DNA of 30,335 bases from contig NRSV01000147.1 in NCBI GenBank assembly GCA_002286855.1, forward strand, positions 1 through 30,335, read 5' to 3'. The notes beneath the pieces were generated by a model that ran no database searches, was not told where the DNA came from, and saw nothing but the letters and a program-made list of their open reading frames with translations. A program made the position numbers and the translations under genes. The stretch comes from Bipolaris cookei. Lineage: Eukaryota > Ascomycota > Dothideomycetes > Pleosporales > Pleosporaceae. Of this stretch, positions 1 through 8,708 are shown piece after piece (the stretch's first letter is position 1; the number at the start of each line of letters is the position of its first letter).

Positions 1-163
1 CTATCTAGTAGTAGCTTGCGTAATCTATAGCGTCATAGATAGATGTCTATTGATCGATTATAGTCTTGATAGATCGACTATAGACTTGATTGATCGCAGA
101 GTCCGGGTGTGGACTGCGCATCCGGATTCTGTCGTGGAATAGCTGAGTAGCTTATCTACAACA
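1..163 (-). repeat. LTR family A, copy A4 (cut by window start)
   Basis: Matches the last 160 or so bases of the complete copies at 2943-3355 and 7419-7831 almost base for base and ends in the same CTACAACA. Position 164 onward continues in transposase sequence, so the LTR was inserted into element T4. The expected 5-bp target duplication is CAGAG (164-168), but its partner lies outside the window. Strand follows the convention that sense starts TGTTGTAG. Confidence 0.8.
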
Positions 164-846
164 CAGAGCAATTCATAACGCGTTCGGACAAGCTTAGAAC
201 AGCCTTCAATCGAGCAAAGGATCGCCAGAGAATACAGCAGGAGGATCCAGAGATTATCAACGCGTGGTTTGGGCTCGTACGAGAGACAACTGAGAAGTAT
301 GGGGTACATTCGGATGATATCCATAACTTTGATGAGACTGGGTTTCAGATAGATGTAGTTGGCTTAATGAAGGTGGCCACAGGTTCAGAACGTCTTACAA
401 AACCTACTTTTGCTCAGCCAGGCAATCGCGAGTGGGTAACTTTCATCTAGACCCTCTGCGATGCGGGATACGCTACTCCGTAAGCCATCATCTACAAAGG
501 TTGCGTCCACATCTCTGCATGGTACGAAGAAGCATATATACCATACGATTGTCTGGTCTTCAATCAAAGTAAGCTTATAGCGGTTTAGGGATGCTTGGGG
601 CCGAAAAGTAATTTTCTTCAGCTGATCAGAAAAGCGCTGAAAAGGAACGTTGTACACAGCAGCAGCGCGTCGAATGCTCTTAAACTGGCCCATCTGACAG
701 GCCAGTATAGCAAGAGTAATTTTACCTTCTCACCGAGTTAATACATCTTCACGTGGTTGGGGCATGTTACTTTAGAAGCGATGTTCGCAATGCCAAGAAA
801 AAGTGGCTCGCTTGATAGGGTGGCCCCCTCGATGATGGAATACGTT
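164..846. pseudogene. Rearranged pogo/Fot1-like transposase remnant (T4)
   Basis: Two pieces of one transposase lie head to head. Bases 164 to about 556 read on the plus strand and match the middle of the T3 transposase (about 9125-9510), including the NFDETGF catalytic segment. About 540-846 reads on the minus strand and matches the T3 5' end (8709 to about 9020), including the N-terminal residues GQFKSIRRAAAVYNVPFQR. In-frame stops interrupt the plus-strand piece: one is a TAG where T3 has CAG, another a TAA near 481. The end at 846 reads ACGT on the minus strand, like other element ends here, but the flanking dinucleotide is CA rather than TA. The element is dead. The catalytic centre and N-terminus are recognisable; the C-terminal half and the far end are missing. 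Confidence 0.85.
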
Positions 847-918
847 GACACATCTAGCAATAACCAAAACTTTCTGAACGAAAGCTCTCAGCCCTAATTA
901 CAAACATAATCAATACAT

Positions 919-1371
919 TGTTGGAGATACAAATTACTTAGCTGATCTCCTGTAAAATCGAAGTCCTTGGAATACCACCCGAACACTATGATCAATCCAT
1001 TACTAAAAGCTTTCACGCTACTTTCAGTCGATATCTATCTATGACTACTATTACGCCAGCCAAGATGCAGAAAATTCTTTTTAGAATCTAATTTAGTCGG
1101 TATATATAGCTGTAGAATAGCAGAGTAGATAGAGGATAAGAAAGAACAGTTCAGTGTATCGCATCAAAAATCAATCCAGCACATTCAGTCCTAATCTAAT
1201 TCTCTCCCCTGGCATCTTTCATTGTTCTCTACTAGAAGCTTCGATACTGCCTCTGAGTGTATAGTGGAACAAGTAGTAACAGCTACCTCTGAGCTCTAAG
1301 GACAAGTAGCAAACTCTACGTCTGAGTCTACTGTAGGACAAGCAGCCACCTACTTTCCATATATTCCAACA
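919..1371 (+). repeat. Solo LTR, family B, copy B1
   Basis: A 453-bp unit starting TGTTGGAGAT and ending TTCCAACA, flanked by the direct repeat TACAT (914-918 and 1372-1376). TG..CA ends plus a 5-bp duplication are what a solo LTR left by LTR-LTR recombination looks like. A TATATATAG box lies about 175 bp in. Homologous to B2, B3 and B4. The reading frames inside it are not genes. Confidence 0.85.
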
Positions 1372-1377
1372 TACATA

Positions 1378-1439
1378 ACGTGTTTCACCAGTAAGCGGGC
1401 CACCCCAGTATATGGGCCACCCCACCAAACTATCACACC
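1378..1439 (+). repeat. T1 left terminal inverted repeat with 17-bp direct repeats
   Basis: After the outer ACGTGTTTCACC the arm holds two adjacent copies of a 17-bp motif, AGTAAGCGGGCCACCCC and AGTATATGGGCCACCCC. The right arm (3384-3445) is the mirror image with one base change. Such subterminal repeats are plausible transposase-binding sites. Confidence 0.85.
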
Positions 1440-1458
1440 TCTACAACAATAACGCGTA

Positions 1459-2742
1459 ATGTCTCAACAACGCAACGCGTTAAAAACCTATACTGAGGCT
1501 GATCTATTTATTGCTATCTGTGATATTAACTTAAAAAATATCCAAAGTGAACGACGCGCTGCTGCAGCCTATAGCGTCCCGCGAACAACAATCCAGCGAC
1601 GACGCGCTGGACAACAGTCTCGAAACAATTGGGAGCCACCAGCAAAGCGGCTTACAAAACTAGAAGAGGCTATTACTAGGCGTATACTAGTAGAGGCAGA
1701 GCGCGGACTACCCTGTGGGAGAGACGACGTGCAAGATATGGCTAATAGACTGCTCCGAGAGCGCGGCGGGAAGGAGGTGGGCAAGAACTGGGTTGATAGG
1801 TTTGTCCAGCGTAATCCTGAGCTGCGTACGCGCCAGAGCCGTCCATACGATCACCAGCGAGCTCTCTGCGAAGATCCAGCGCTTATTAAGGGCTGGTTCG
1901 AGCTGGTTCAGAATACAAAGGCGAAGTATGGTATCGTAGATGAAGATATCTACAACTTTGATGAGACTGGCTTTATTATGGGCAAGATTTTATCACAGTC
2001 AGTTATCACGGGCACAGACAAACCAGGAAGAACAAAGAAGATCCAGCCAGGCAATCGTGAGTGGGTTACACTAATACAGGGCGTTGGCGCAACAGGCAAG
2101 CTTACCCTAGCGTTTCTCATCTTCAAAGGTAAGGTTCTGATCTCCACCTGGTTCACGGAGGATCTGCCACGCGACTGGGTGATACAAGTTAGTCCTACTG
2201 GCTGGACGAATAACGATCTAGCGCTTGACTGGCTTCGTCACTTCGATTCCCATGCCCGCCCTGTGGGGACGCATAGACTGCTCATTATCGACGGCCATGA
2301 GAGCCACTGCTCAGTAGCTTTCCGAAATCTCTGCGAAGAGAAGAAGATAATCCTTCTCTGTATGCCTCCCCACTCGTCGCACCTCTTACAGCCTCTTGAT
2401 GTGGGCTGCTTCTCGCCGTTGAAGCGCGCGTATGGTGATGCTATCTCGGTCTTGGCACGCAATCGTATCCACCATATCAGCAAAGAAACCTTCCTCCCAG
2501 CGTTCAAAAAGGCCTATTATAAGGCTATTACACCAGAAAACATCTGCGGAGGGTTTCGAGGTGCTTGGCTTACTCCACACGATTATCGCGTTGTTTTATT
2601 ACAGCTTGACGTCGTGCTACGTACGCCGACTCCACCAACGCAAGAGACCACTACCTGGGAGCCAAAAACGCCGCGCAACGCGCGCGATATGGAGGCGCTA
2701 CGTAGAGGCAGAGGGGTCCCAGACAGTTGGCCAGATAGCTAA
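1459..2742 (+). CDS. DDE_1-type transposase of T1, C-terminus frameshifted
   Basis: This 427-residue transposase acts in the nucleus to cut and paste its own element. An N-terminal psq/HTH-like region (about 10-55) is followed by a CENP-B/Tc5-like HTH (about 65-130) and the DDE catalytic core. The acidic residues visible are D168 in NFDETGF, D278 in IIDGHESH and D314 in LQPLDVG, with 35 residues between the last two. The ATG follows the left inverted repeat by 19 bp. The frame is open through the catalytic core, but the last 14 or so residues (from about 2699) are out of frame because of a 191-bp deletion between two GAGGCGC copies, judged against T2. The protein therefore lacks the coiled-coil and zinc-knuckle tail of its relative. 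Activity is uncertain. Confidence 0.85.
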   Translation: MSQQRNALKTYTEADLFIAICDINLKNIQSERRAAAAYSVPRTTIQRRRAGQQSRNNWEPPAKRLTKLEEAITRRILVEAERGLPCGRDDVQDMANRLLRERGGKEVGKNWVDRFVQRNPELRTRQSRPYDHQRALCEDPALIKGWFELVQNTKAKYGIVDEDIYNFDETGFIMGKILSQSVITGTDKPGRTKKIQPGNREWVTLIQGVGATGKLTLAFLIFKGKVLISTWFTEDLPRDWVIQVSPTGWTNNDLALDWLRHFDSHARPVGTHRLLIIDGHESHCSVAFRNLCEEKKIILLCMPPHSSHLLQPLDVGCFSPLKRAYGDAISVLARNRIHHISKETFLPAFKKAYYKAITPENICGGFRGAWLTPHDYRVVLLQLDVVLRTPTPPTQETTTWEPKTPRNARDMEALRRGRGVPDSWPDS

Positions 2743-2908
2743 TCAGATCGCTAAGGCAGAGGGTGGTAGCTGTAATGAGGGTGCAACGCCTGCGAAGAGG
2801 GTGCGCAGTGAACGGCGCTGTGGGCGTTGCAGCCAAACTGGACACAACTCTCGTACTTGCCAAGTAGAATTAGAGGATTCAGAGGATAGCGACATATCTG
2901 AAGAGTAA
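2692..2908 (+). pseudogene. Detached zinc-knuckle tail of the T1 transposase
   Basis: Past the deletion junction the second reading frame encodes the C-terminal tail also seen in T2: a GSQTVGQIA segment, a basic stretch, then the zinc knuckle CGRCSQTGHNSRTC (CX2CX4HX4C) and an acidic end. It stops at 2906-2908. It is out of frame with the transposase at 1459 and has no start codon of its own, so it is a remnant unless frameshifting occurs. Confidence 0.75.
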
Positions 2909-2942
2909 TATCTTATTCTACTTAACAAAAAAAATTATGGTG

Positions 2943-3355
2943 TGTCAAAGTGTAGGGTGCTGCTTGTTCTACTATCGACTCAGAGGTAGAGGTCTCTGCC
3001 TTCTACTTGTCCGTAGTAGACTCAGAGCCAGCTTGATCGAGAGATTCTAGAGAGAGAAGATATGTGCTAGGGAAGAAACACTAATTGATTGATCGTTGGT
3101 AGTGTGAATTGATCTTGTGTGAAGTGCTCTGTCTTCTATCTACTTGCTATCCTACTACTATATATATTAGCTAGAATAGATTCTAGAAGAGTCTATCTAG
3201 TAGTAGCTTGCGTAATCTATAGCGTCATAGATAGATGTCTATTGATCGATTATAGTCTTGATAGATCGACTATAGACTTGATTGATCGCAGAGTCCGGGT
3301 GTGGACTGCGCATCCGGATTCTGTCGTGGAATAGCTGAGTAGCTTATCTACAACA
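2943..3355 (-). repeat. Solo LTR, family A, copy A1, inserted in T1
   Basis: A 413-bp unit with ends TGTCAAAG and CTACAACA, flanked by the direct repeat TGGTG (2938-2942 and 3356-3360). It lies between the end of the transposase frame and the right inverted repeat of T1, so it is younger than T1. The internal TATATATA stretch is shared with the other A copies. Confidence 0.9.
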
Positions 3356-3447
3356 TGGTGGTGTTGTATAATATTATTATAAAGGTGTGATAGTTTGGTG
3401 GGGTGGCCCACATACTGGGGTGGCCCGCTTACTGGTGAAACACGTTA

Positions 3448-3742
3448 TCCTGGAAGAACTCTTCTAAGTCAGGAACTCGACCCCTTCGTTTGCTCGATAA
3501 ATCAAGGAGTTTTGCTGCCTTTATGGCTATCAGTGTTTTCTTTGAGCTCTCTTATATCCTATTGGCAAGAGAACAAGATTAAGGACATTAATCTCTGTGA
3601 AGAGTAGCTACGGGTAGAAGTGTATAATAATGTTTATCGTATTTTGCAGCACGCAAAGAACTAATATCAATCAACTTAATCTGGCTGCTAAGGATAGGTA
3701 GATAGACAGTTGTTCTAGAGGTTGTGAAAAGCTATTTACTAA
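3448..3742. other. Unassigned spacer between T1 and LTR A2
   Basis: About 295 bases with no convincing gene. Short open stretches exist on the plus strand to about 3607 but show no recognisable domain. Lying directly beside LTR A2, it could be an old internal fragment of the A retrotransposon, though no polypurine tract or pol motif is visible. Confidence 0.4.
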
Positions 3743-4158
3743 TGTTGTAGATAAGCTACTCAGCTATTCTACGACAGAATCCGGATGCGCAGTCCACACC
3801 CGGACTCTGCGATCAATCAAGTCTATAGTCGATCTATCAAGACTATAATCGATCAATAGACATCTATCTATGACGCTATAGATTACGCAAGCTACTACTA
3901 GATAGACTCTTCTAGAATCTATTCTAGCTAATATATATAGTAGTAGGATAGCAAGTAGATAGAAGACAGAGCACTTCACACAAGATCAATTCATACTACC
4001 AACGATCAATCAATTAGTGTTTCTTCCCTAGCACATATCTTCTCTCTCTAGAATCTCTCGATCAAGCTGCCTCTGAGTCTACTACGGACAAGTAGAAGGC
4101 AGAGACCTCTACCTCTGAGTCGATAGTAGAACAAGCAGCACCACACTACACTTTGACA
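3743..4158 (+). repeat. LTR family A, copy A2
   Basis: A full-length A unit (TGTTGTAG to CTTTGACA) in the opposite orientation to A1 and A3. The flanks differ (ACTAA upstream, TGTTC downstream), so there is no target duplication. Either it belongs to a formerly complete element, or recombination or deletion removed one flank. Its right end abuts truncated LTR B3 with no spacer. Confidence 0.8.
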
Positions 4159-4974
4159 TGTTCTACTATACACTCAGAGGTGTTGGAGATATAAGCTAGT
4201 CAGCTGATCTCCAATACCATCCAAGTATTCGGGATACCACCCGATACTGTGATCAATCCATTACTAGAAGCCATTACGCCACTATCAGTAGATATCTATC
4301 TGTGATCTCGACGATTACGCAAGCTACGATGAGATGGATACTTCCAGAATCTATTCCAGTCAATATATATAGCTGTAGAGTAGCAGAGTAGATAGAGGAC
4401 AAGAGAAGAGCAGTTCAGTGTATCGCATCAAAAAATCAATCCAGCACACTCAGTCCTAATCTAATTCTCTCCCCTAGCATCTTTCATTGTTCTCTACTAG
4501 AAGCTTCGATACTGCCTCTGAGTGTATAGTGGAACAAGTAGTAACAGCTACCTCTGAGCCCCAAGGACAAGTAGCAACGTCTACCTCTGAGTCTGCTGTA
4601 GGACAAGCAGCCTCCTACCTTCCACATATTCCAACAAGAGGCAGTATCGAAACTTCTAGTAGAAAACAATGAAAGATGCTAGGGGAGAGAAGTAGCTTAG
4701 GATTGAATGTGTTGGATTGATCTTGATGCGATACACTGAACTGTTCTTCTCTTGTCCTCTATCTACTCTGCTATTCTAATGCTATATATATTGACTGGAA
4801 TAGATTCTGGAAGAATCCATCTCATAGTAGCTTGCATGATCGTAGAGGTCATAGATAGACATCGACTGATAGTGGCGTAATGGCTTCTAGTAATGGATTG
4901 ATCACAGTATCCGGGTAGTGTCTCGAGTACTTGGATGCTATTGGAGATCAGCTGAGTAGCTTACATCTCCAACA
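4159..4974 (-). repeat. LTR family B, copy B3, split by B2
   Basis: Two pieces (4159-4180 and 4637-4974) join across B2 to give a minus-strand B LTR whose sense start (TGTTGGAGAT) is at 4974. About 115 bp of its sense 3' end are missing where it meets A2. Joining at the AGAGG duplication restores continuous B sequence. Confidence 0.85.
4181..4636 (+). repeat. Solo LTR, family B, copy B2, nested in B3
   Basis: A 456-bp unit starting TGTTGGAGAT and ending TTCCAACA, flanked by AGAGG at 4176-4180 and 4637-4641. It sits inside another copy of the same LTR family in the opposite orientation, creating a long inverted repeat (about 4181-4516 against 4637-4974). Confidence 0.9.
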
Positions 4975-5740
4975 CCTTACATTACAACAGTCTCCCGTGT
5001 TTTGCTGGAGCGAATTGTGAATGGCTCGCGTCAGTTATGGCGAGTTTCTGGCTGGGGTGAGAGAAGAGAGGGGAGGGAAGATGGGCGAGGATACAAGGCC
5101 TAAGGTGGCTTCATCGCAAACTGACACGTTCCTGCCCCAGGCGCAAACAGAGAGCAGGCGAGAGAGTGGACTGCTGTAGTGGCTGGCGGCGCCGCCGCTC
5201 AGTAGCGGCGCTGCTTGGGGAATTGACTATTCAACGGCCACGCCATCGCGGTAGTCGTGCGACCTGTTTCTCACTATGCAGGTTATGGCTCTTGACGTGC
5301 CAGCACCTACTGCTTTGGTGTATCGCTGAGAATGTTGGTTAGCCCGCTTGTTGCATTGGGCGAGTTTTAGCCGTGTGATGAGGACAGTTATGAACAAGAG
5401 GGAGTCTGAGAGGTTCCCTGGCGTTGAGTTGAAATAGTGTAGGCTTTGTTTGCAAATAGGGTTGAAGAAACATACTGTAGCATTTTCAATAGCTACAAGC
5501 TTCACAAGTAAGGTCGTCCTCCACCTGTCTCTATAGTGTGAATGCATTCATACCCAGAGCGATGTAATAATCATGCCAGCTTGAGGGCATCATGCAAATG
5601 ATTTGGTCGGCAGTCGGCAGCTCTCTGTTGAACGGTCTTGTACTGTAGATTGTCTGTACTGTATGGTTGCGTCTGTTTGTCTATGCCGCGTGCAACGAGC
5701 GGTTGCGTTGCTTCAAGTTGAGCAGGAGAGACGTCCATGT
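4975..5740. other. Apparently single-copy spacer, no supported gene
   Basis: No domain-bearing frame was found. A 106-residue minus-strand frame (5227-5547) has no recognisable features. A GC-rich hairpin is visible near 5191-5212 (CGCCGCT, loop CAGT, AGCGGCG). Composition differs from the AT-rich LTRs around it, suggesting original host DNA. Confidence 0.4.
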
Positions 5741-5748
5741 GCTATGAG

Positions 5749-5890
5749 CTAACCAATCGGAGCTGTCCAGAGCACAATCAACCACGCTGTTGACCAATCA
5801 GCGCCCCCACCAACCAAAGCAACGACACTCCACCAACAATACCCCACTTCGACCTGCGACTCATAAGACCCATTGCTACATAAAGCACAA
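5749..5890 (+). promoter_or_regulatory. Possible promoter with two CCAAT boxes
   Basis: Two CCAAT boxes (5753-5757 and 5794-5798, both ACCAATC or similar) lie about 40 bp apart. An AT-rich TACATAAAG follows near 5877 and then a pyrimidine-rich stretch to about 5960. Fungal HAP/CBC-bound promoters often look like this. The arrangement points to transcription toward the frame near 5962-6612. Confidence 0.4.
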
Positions 5891-6109
5891 TTTGTTTATC
5901 TTCTCTTTGCTTCTTTCACCCAAAAACGTCCTTCCTCAGCCAAGCCTAGTCGCCACAAACTATGCCCCACACTCTTCACAAGCATACTCAACTAGCGCCG
6001 CAGGTTCACGAGTCTCCTTCAGCCACGGCGCTGTTGGGGGCAAACATGAGGCCTACGTCAGTCTTGACTTCAGACTTCAGAGCGTATCAAGGCAAGCGTT
6101 CTCTAAGGC

Positions 6110-6612
6110 TTGGACGAAAACAGCACAAAGCCTGTTCTTGTCTTCAAGTTCTGCTCGAGCGTTCAAGGTTTCGAGGTGAAGACAGAACGCGATTTCTGCA
6201 CCGAACTTGACAATGATAAATGTGTTGAAAAAGGTAAGTGTATACCTAACCCTCATTGTACGTCCACAGCGAGCCTAACACTACCAATCTAGAGCCTTCG
6301 CTGTCCTTTCTTCACGTCACCAAGAAACTTATTCCCAGTCGCGACAGTTACCTCGAAATTCTCAACGAAGACCTCCTGCCCCCATCAGTACTCAAACGAT
6401 GCTCCAACATGGCTATCAAGGTATCCCTCGTTGACGTTAAACTTTCTCTGCTCGCCGGATGGAGGCACAAGCTCACAGGCGCCTACTCAGACCTGTTCAT
6501 TGTCTCGCGTGCTCATTATCCTTGGCCTGAAGCCAGTATGAAGAATCATCCCAAGTCTAGCCAGCACAACAGTCCAGTATTCACAAGCTCCAACAAGGTG
6601 CAGTATCATTAA
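6110..6612 (+). CDS. Possible two-exon hypothetical protein (5' end unresolved)
   Basis: A frame open over about 6107-6233 joins in phase to 6293-6612 if a 59-bp intron (6234-6292) is removed. The intron has a GTAAGT donor, a CTAAC branch motif and a TCTAG acceptor, all typical of fungal introns. The joined product reads ..DNDKCVEKEPSLSFLHV.. and ends SSNKVQYH at a TAA. I do not recognise the family. No ATG exists in this frame upstream of 6110; an ATG at 5962 lies in another frame, so a further intron or a frameshift is needed. CCAAT boxes upstream support a real transcription unit. It may also be a decayed gene. Confidence 0.35.
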
Positions 6613-7418
6613 GGTGCCTCTATCATATGAATAACATAGCCCACATCCTCCATTTATACTTAAGATATTTAATTGTTATTTCTTCTAGAGCACAACGGTA
6701 CTGAGTGAAGTTTACGGTATACCTGTTACACATGGCTGTTCTAGAAGTATTAAGTTTTACTCAAAATTCTTTAACAAATATTCTTCATCATGTCTTTGAC
6801 TGTGTCTGAGCTTCTCGAAGCCATACTATAACGAGTCGTTGTCATGATTGAATATCATAACAACAATGACAAAAGACGGGATGATCCGTGCATGAAAGCA
6901 GTAGACCCGGACGAGCCATGGGCAGAGAGCGAGCAAACAGCTAGTGTTTTAGCAGTAAATTCTTGCCAGTTTAAATCAGAACATTGCTCGATAATACAGG
7001 ATCGCGGAAAACAAATCAAGGCCAGGGTTAGACGTGTAAACAAGACGAGGATGACATGCAGCGGCTAGCTACTAACTTCTACTTTACAATATGACCAGGT
7101 TCGTTGGAGGCCTTGCATATCTTCGATTCCTGACGATAACGGTGAAGATGACCAAGAATAATCTCTTCATCACAGGCCTCAACCGGCGACAAAATGGCTA
7201 TCTTCTCGGCCACGGTCGGTTTCAGCGCTGAGGTATAGTTTGGCAGCCTGGTTGGCCGTTTTCAAGTGGTTCATCGCCATAAGGGCGGAAAGAAGAAGTT
7301 CATAAGACTAGATCTTGTGCTAGTACATGAATGGAGTAGGCATACGATCGAGCAACTTACATAGGCTAGCAACAAGCCTGTAGAGATAAAACTTGGAAGA
7401 GAATTGCCAAAAATATCA
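6613..7418. other. Spacer, no supported gene
   Basis: About 800 bases. A 74-residue plus-strand frame (6844-7068) starts with ATG but carries no motif I recognise, and nothing around it supports expression. The rest looks like unique AT-moderate DNA up to LTR A3. Confidence 0.4.
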
Positions 7419-7831
7419 TGTCAAAGTGTGGGGTGCTGCTTGTTCTACTATCGACTCAGAGGTAGAGGTCTCTGCCTTCTACTTGTCCGTAGTAGACTCA
7501 GAGGCAGCTTGATCGAGAGATTGTAGAGAGAGAAGATATGTGCTAGGGAAGAAACACTAATTGATTGATCGTTGGTAGTATGAATTGATCTTGTGTGAAG
7601 TGCTCTGTCTTCTATCTACTTGCTATCCTACTACTATATATATTAGCTAGAATAGATTCTAGAAGAGTCTATCTAGTAGTAGCTTGCGTAATCTATAGCG
7701 TCATAGATAGATGTCTATTGATCGATTATAGTCTTGATAGATCGACTATAGACTTGATTGATCGCAGAGTCCGAGTGTGGACTGCGCATCCGGATTCTGT
7801 CGTAGAATAGCTGAGTAGCTTATCTACAACA
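7419..7831 (-). repeat. LTR family A, copy A3
   Basis: Full-length (413 bp), about 98% like A1 by eye, ends TGTCAAAG and CTACAACA. Flanks are TATCA and CTTCC, so no target duplication is visible. It directly abuts the 3' side of the broken F-box/LRR-like gene, whose end is missing. Confidence 0.85.
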
Positions 7832-8516
7832 CTTCCCTCTGAGTTCTCGTTGTCAATTTCGTCTTGTTCAATTTCGTCGTCGTCGTCGTCGTCCTCGTCA
7901 ACTTGAACAATGCTGTCAGATCTAACCCCACCAGCATCAGATACTCTAGGTTTGGTGGAAGCGTAGTATACATTCTCAGCAAGTCGATGTTGAATGGACT
8001 TGACCATAGTAGCTGACTATGGATTCTGGCGTAATTTAGGCTAGTAAAATGCTCGAGTTCGGGCTGTAACGACTGGGGAACAGTCGCTTGGGTTCTGTCT
8101 TGCGGATCCATGTAGTCGAAATCGAGGTCAACTACCTGGAGCTGTGGAGAGCTCTGACGAAGACCCCTAAAGAGACTTCGGTAGTCTTGCAAGTTACCCC
8201 GTGAAAAATCGTGCATTCAGAGGATATGGAGATGGTGTAGATGGCCCAAGGATAACAGCCCATCCAGCGATGCCACCATGTTCATCCCCAACAATGCGAT
8301 CTCGGTAAGCTTGCTCTTGGTGTCATTGACCATAGCCGTAGGATTAAAGCTGACATCTGGATAATCCATTCCATATAGGACTAGGTGCTTCAAGCTTGGC
8401 ACCAGTGATACTATTGGCAAACATATGCTATGACTCTCGACGCGGCCATACCAAGTTAAAAAGCTCAGAGAAAACTGGGCGACGACACGCGACCTTCGCA
8501 GAAATAATGAGCCTAA
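7832..8516 (-). pseudogene. F-box/LRR-like protein fragment, both ends lost to LTRs
   Basis: Read on the minus strand from 8516, a frame encodes leucine-rich segments such as LKHLVLYGMDYPDVSF and KLTEIALLGMNMVASLDGLL, spaced like the irregular repeats of fungal F-box/LRR proteins. A TGA at 8217-8219 interrupts it; CGA would restore the frame, so it fits a C-to-T change. The next segment (8216 to about 7900) continues with SPQLQVVDLDFDYMD and LPPNLEYLMLVGLDL. Near 7880-7900 an alternative frame gives an acidic DEDDDDDDEIEQDE tail, suggesting another frameshift close to the GTC triplet run. The 5' end is cut by LTR B4 and the 3' end by A3. The family assignment rests on repeat style only. Confidence 0.55.
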
Positions 8517-8708
8517 TGTTGGAGATATAAGCTACTCAGCTGATCTCCAATAGCATCCAAGTACTCGAGACACTACCCGGATACTGTGATCAATCCATTA
8601 CTAGAAGCCATTACGCCACTATCAGTCGATGTCTATCTATGACCTCTACGATCATGCAAGCTACTATGAGATAGATTCTTCCAGAATCTATTCCAGTCAA
8701 TATATATA
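8517..8708 (+). repeat. LTR family B, copy B4 (5' half only)
   Basis: Begins TGTTGGAGAT and matches B2 up to its TATATATA box, where transposon T3 is inserted at TA (8707-8708). The other half should lie beyond T3 but is absent; the sequence beyond T3 is broken by the N at 10001. Confidence 0.85.

Larger units (their letters stand above)
1378..3445 (+). mobile_element. Tc1/mariner-superfamily (pogo/Fot1-like) transposon T1
   Basis: Bounded by 62-bp terminal inverted repeats (1378-1439 and 3384-3445, one mismatch) that begin ACGTGTTTCACC and are flanked by TA at 1376-1377 and 3446-3447. It carries one DDE transposase frame (1459-2742) and a detached zinc-knuckle tail. A 413-bp solo LTR (A1) plus its 5-bp duplication sits in the 3' part, so the original element was about 1650 bp. 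It inserted directly beside LTR B1. Compared with T2 it has a 191-bp internal deletion. Confidence 0.9.

Noticed and set aside
4484..4672. Two opposite-strand frames both beginning FSTRSFDTAS
   Set aside because: Explained by the inverted repeat formed by LTRs B2 and B3; no independent coding evidence.
3119..7810. The same 71-residue hydrophobic peptide frame (CSVFYLLAILLLYILARIDS..) occurs at 3119-3334, 3764-3979 and 7595-7810
   Set aside because: It lies wholly inside the three full family A LTRs, starts at GTG rather than ATG, and runs antisense to the assumed LTR direction. Its conservation reflects LTR identity, not coding.
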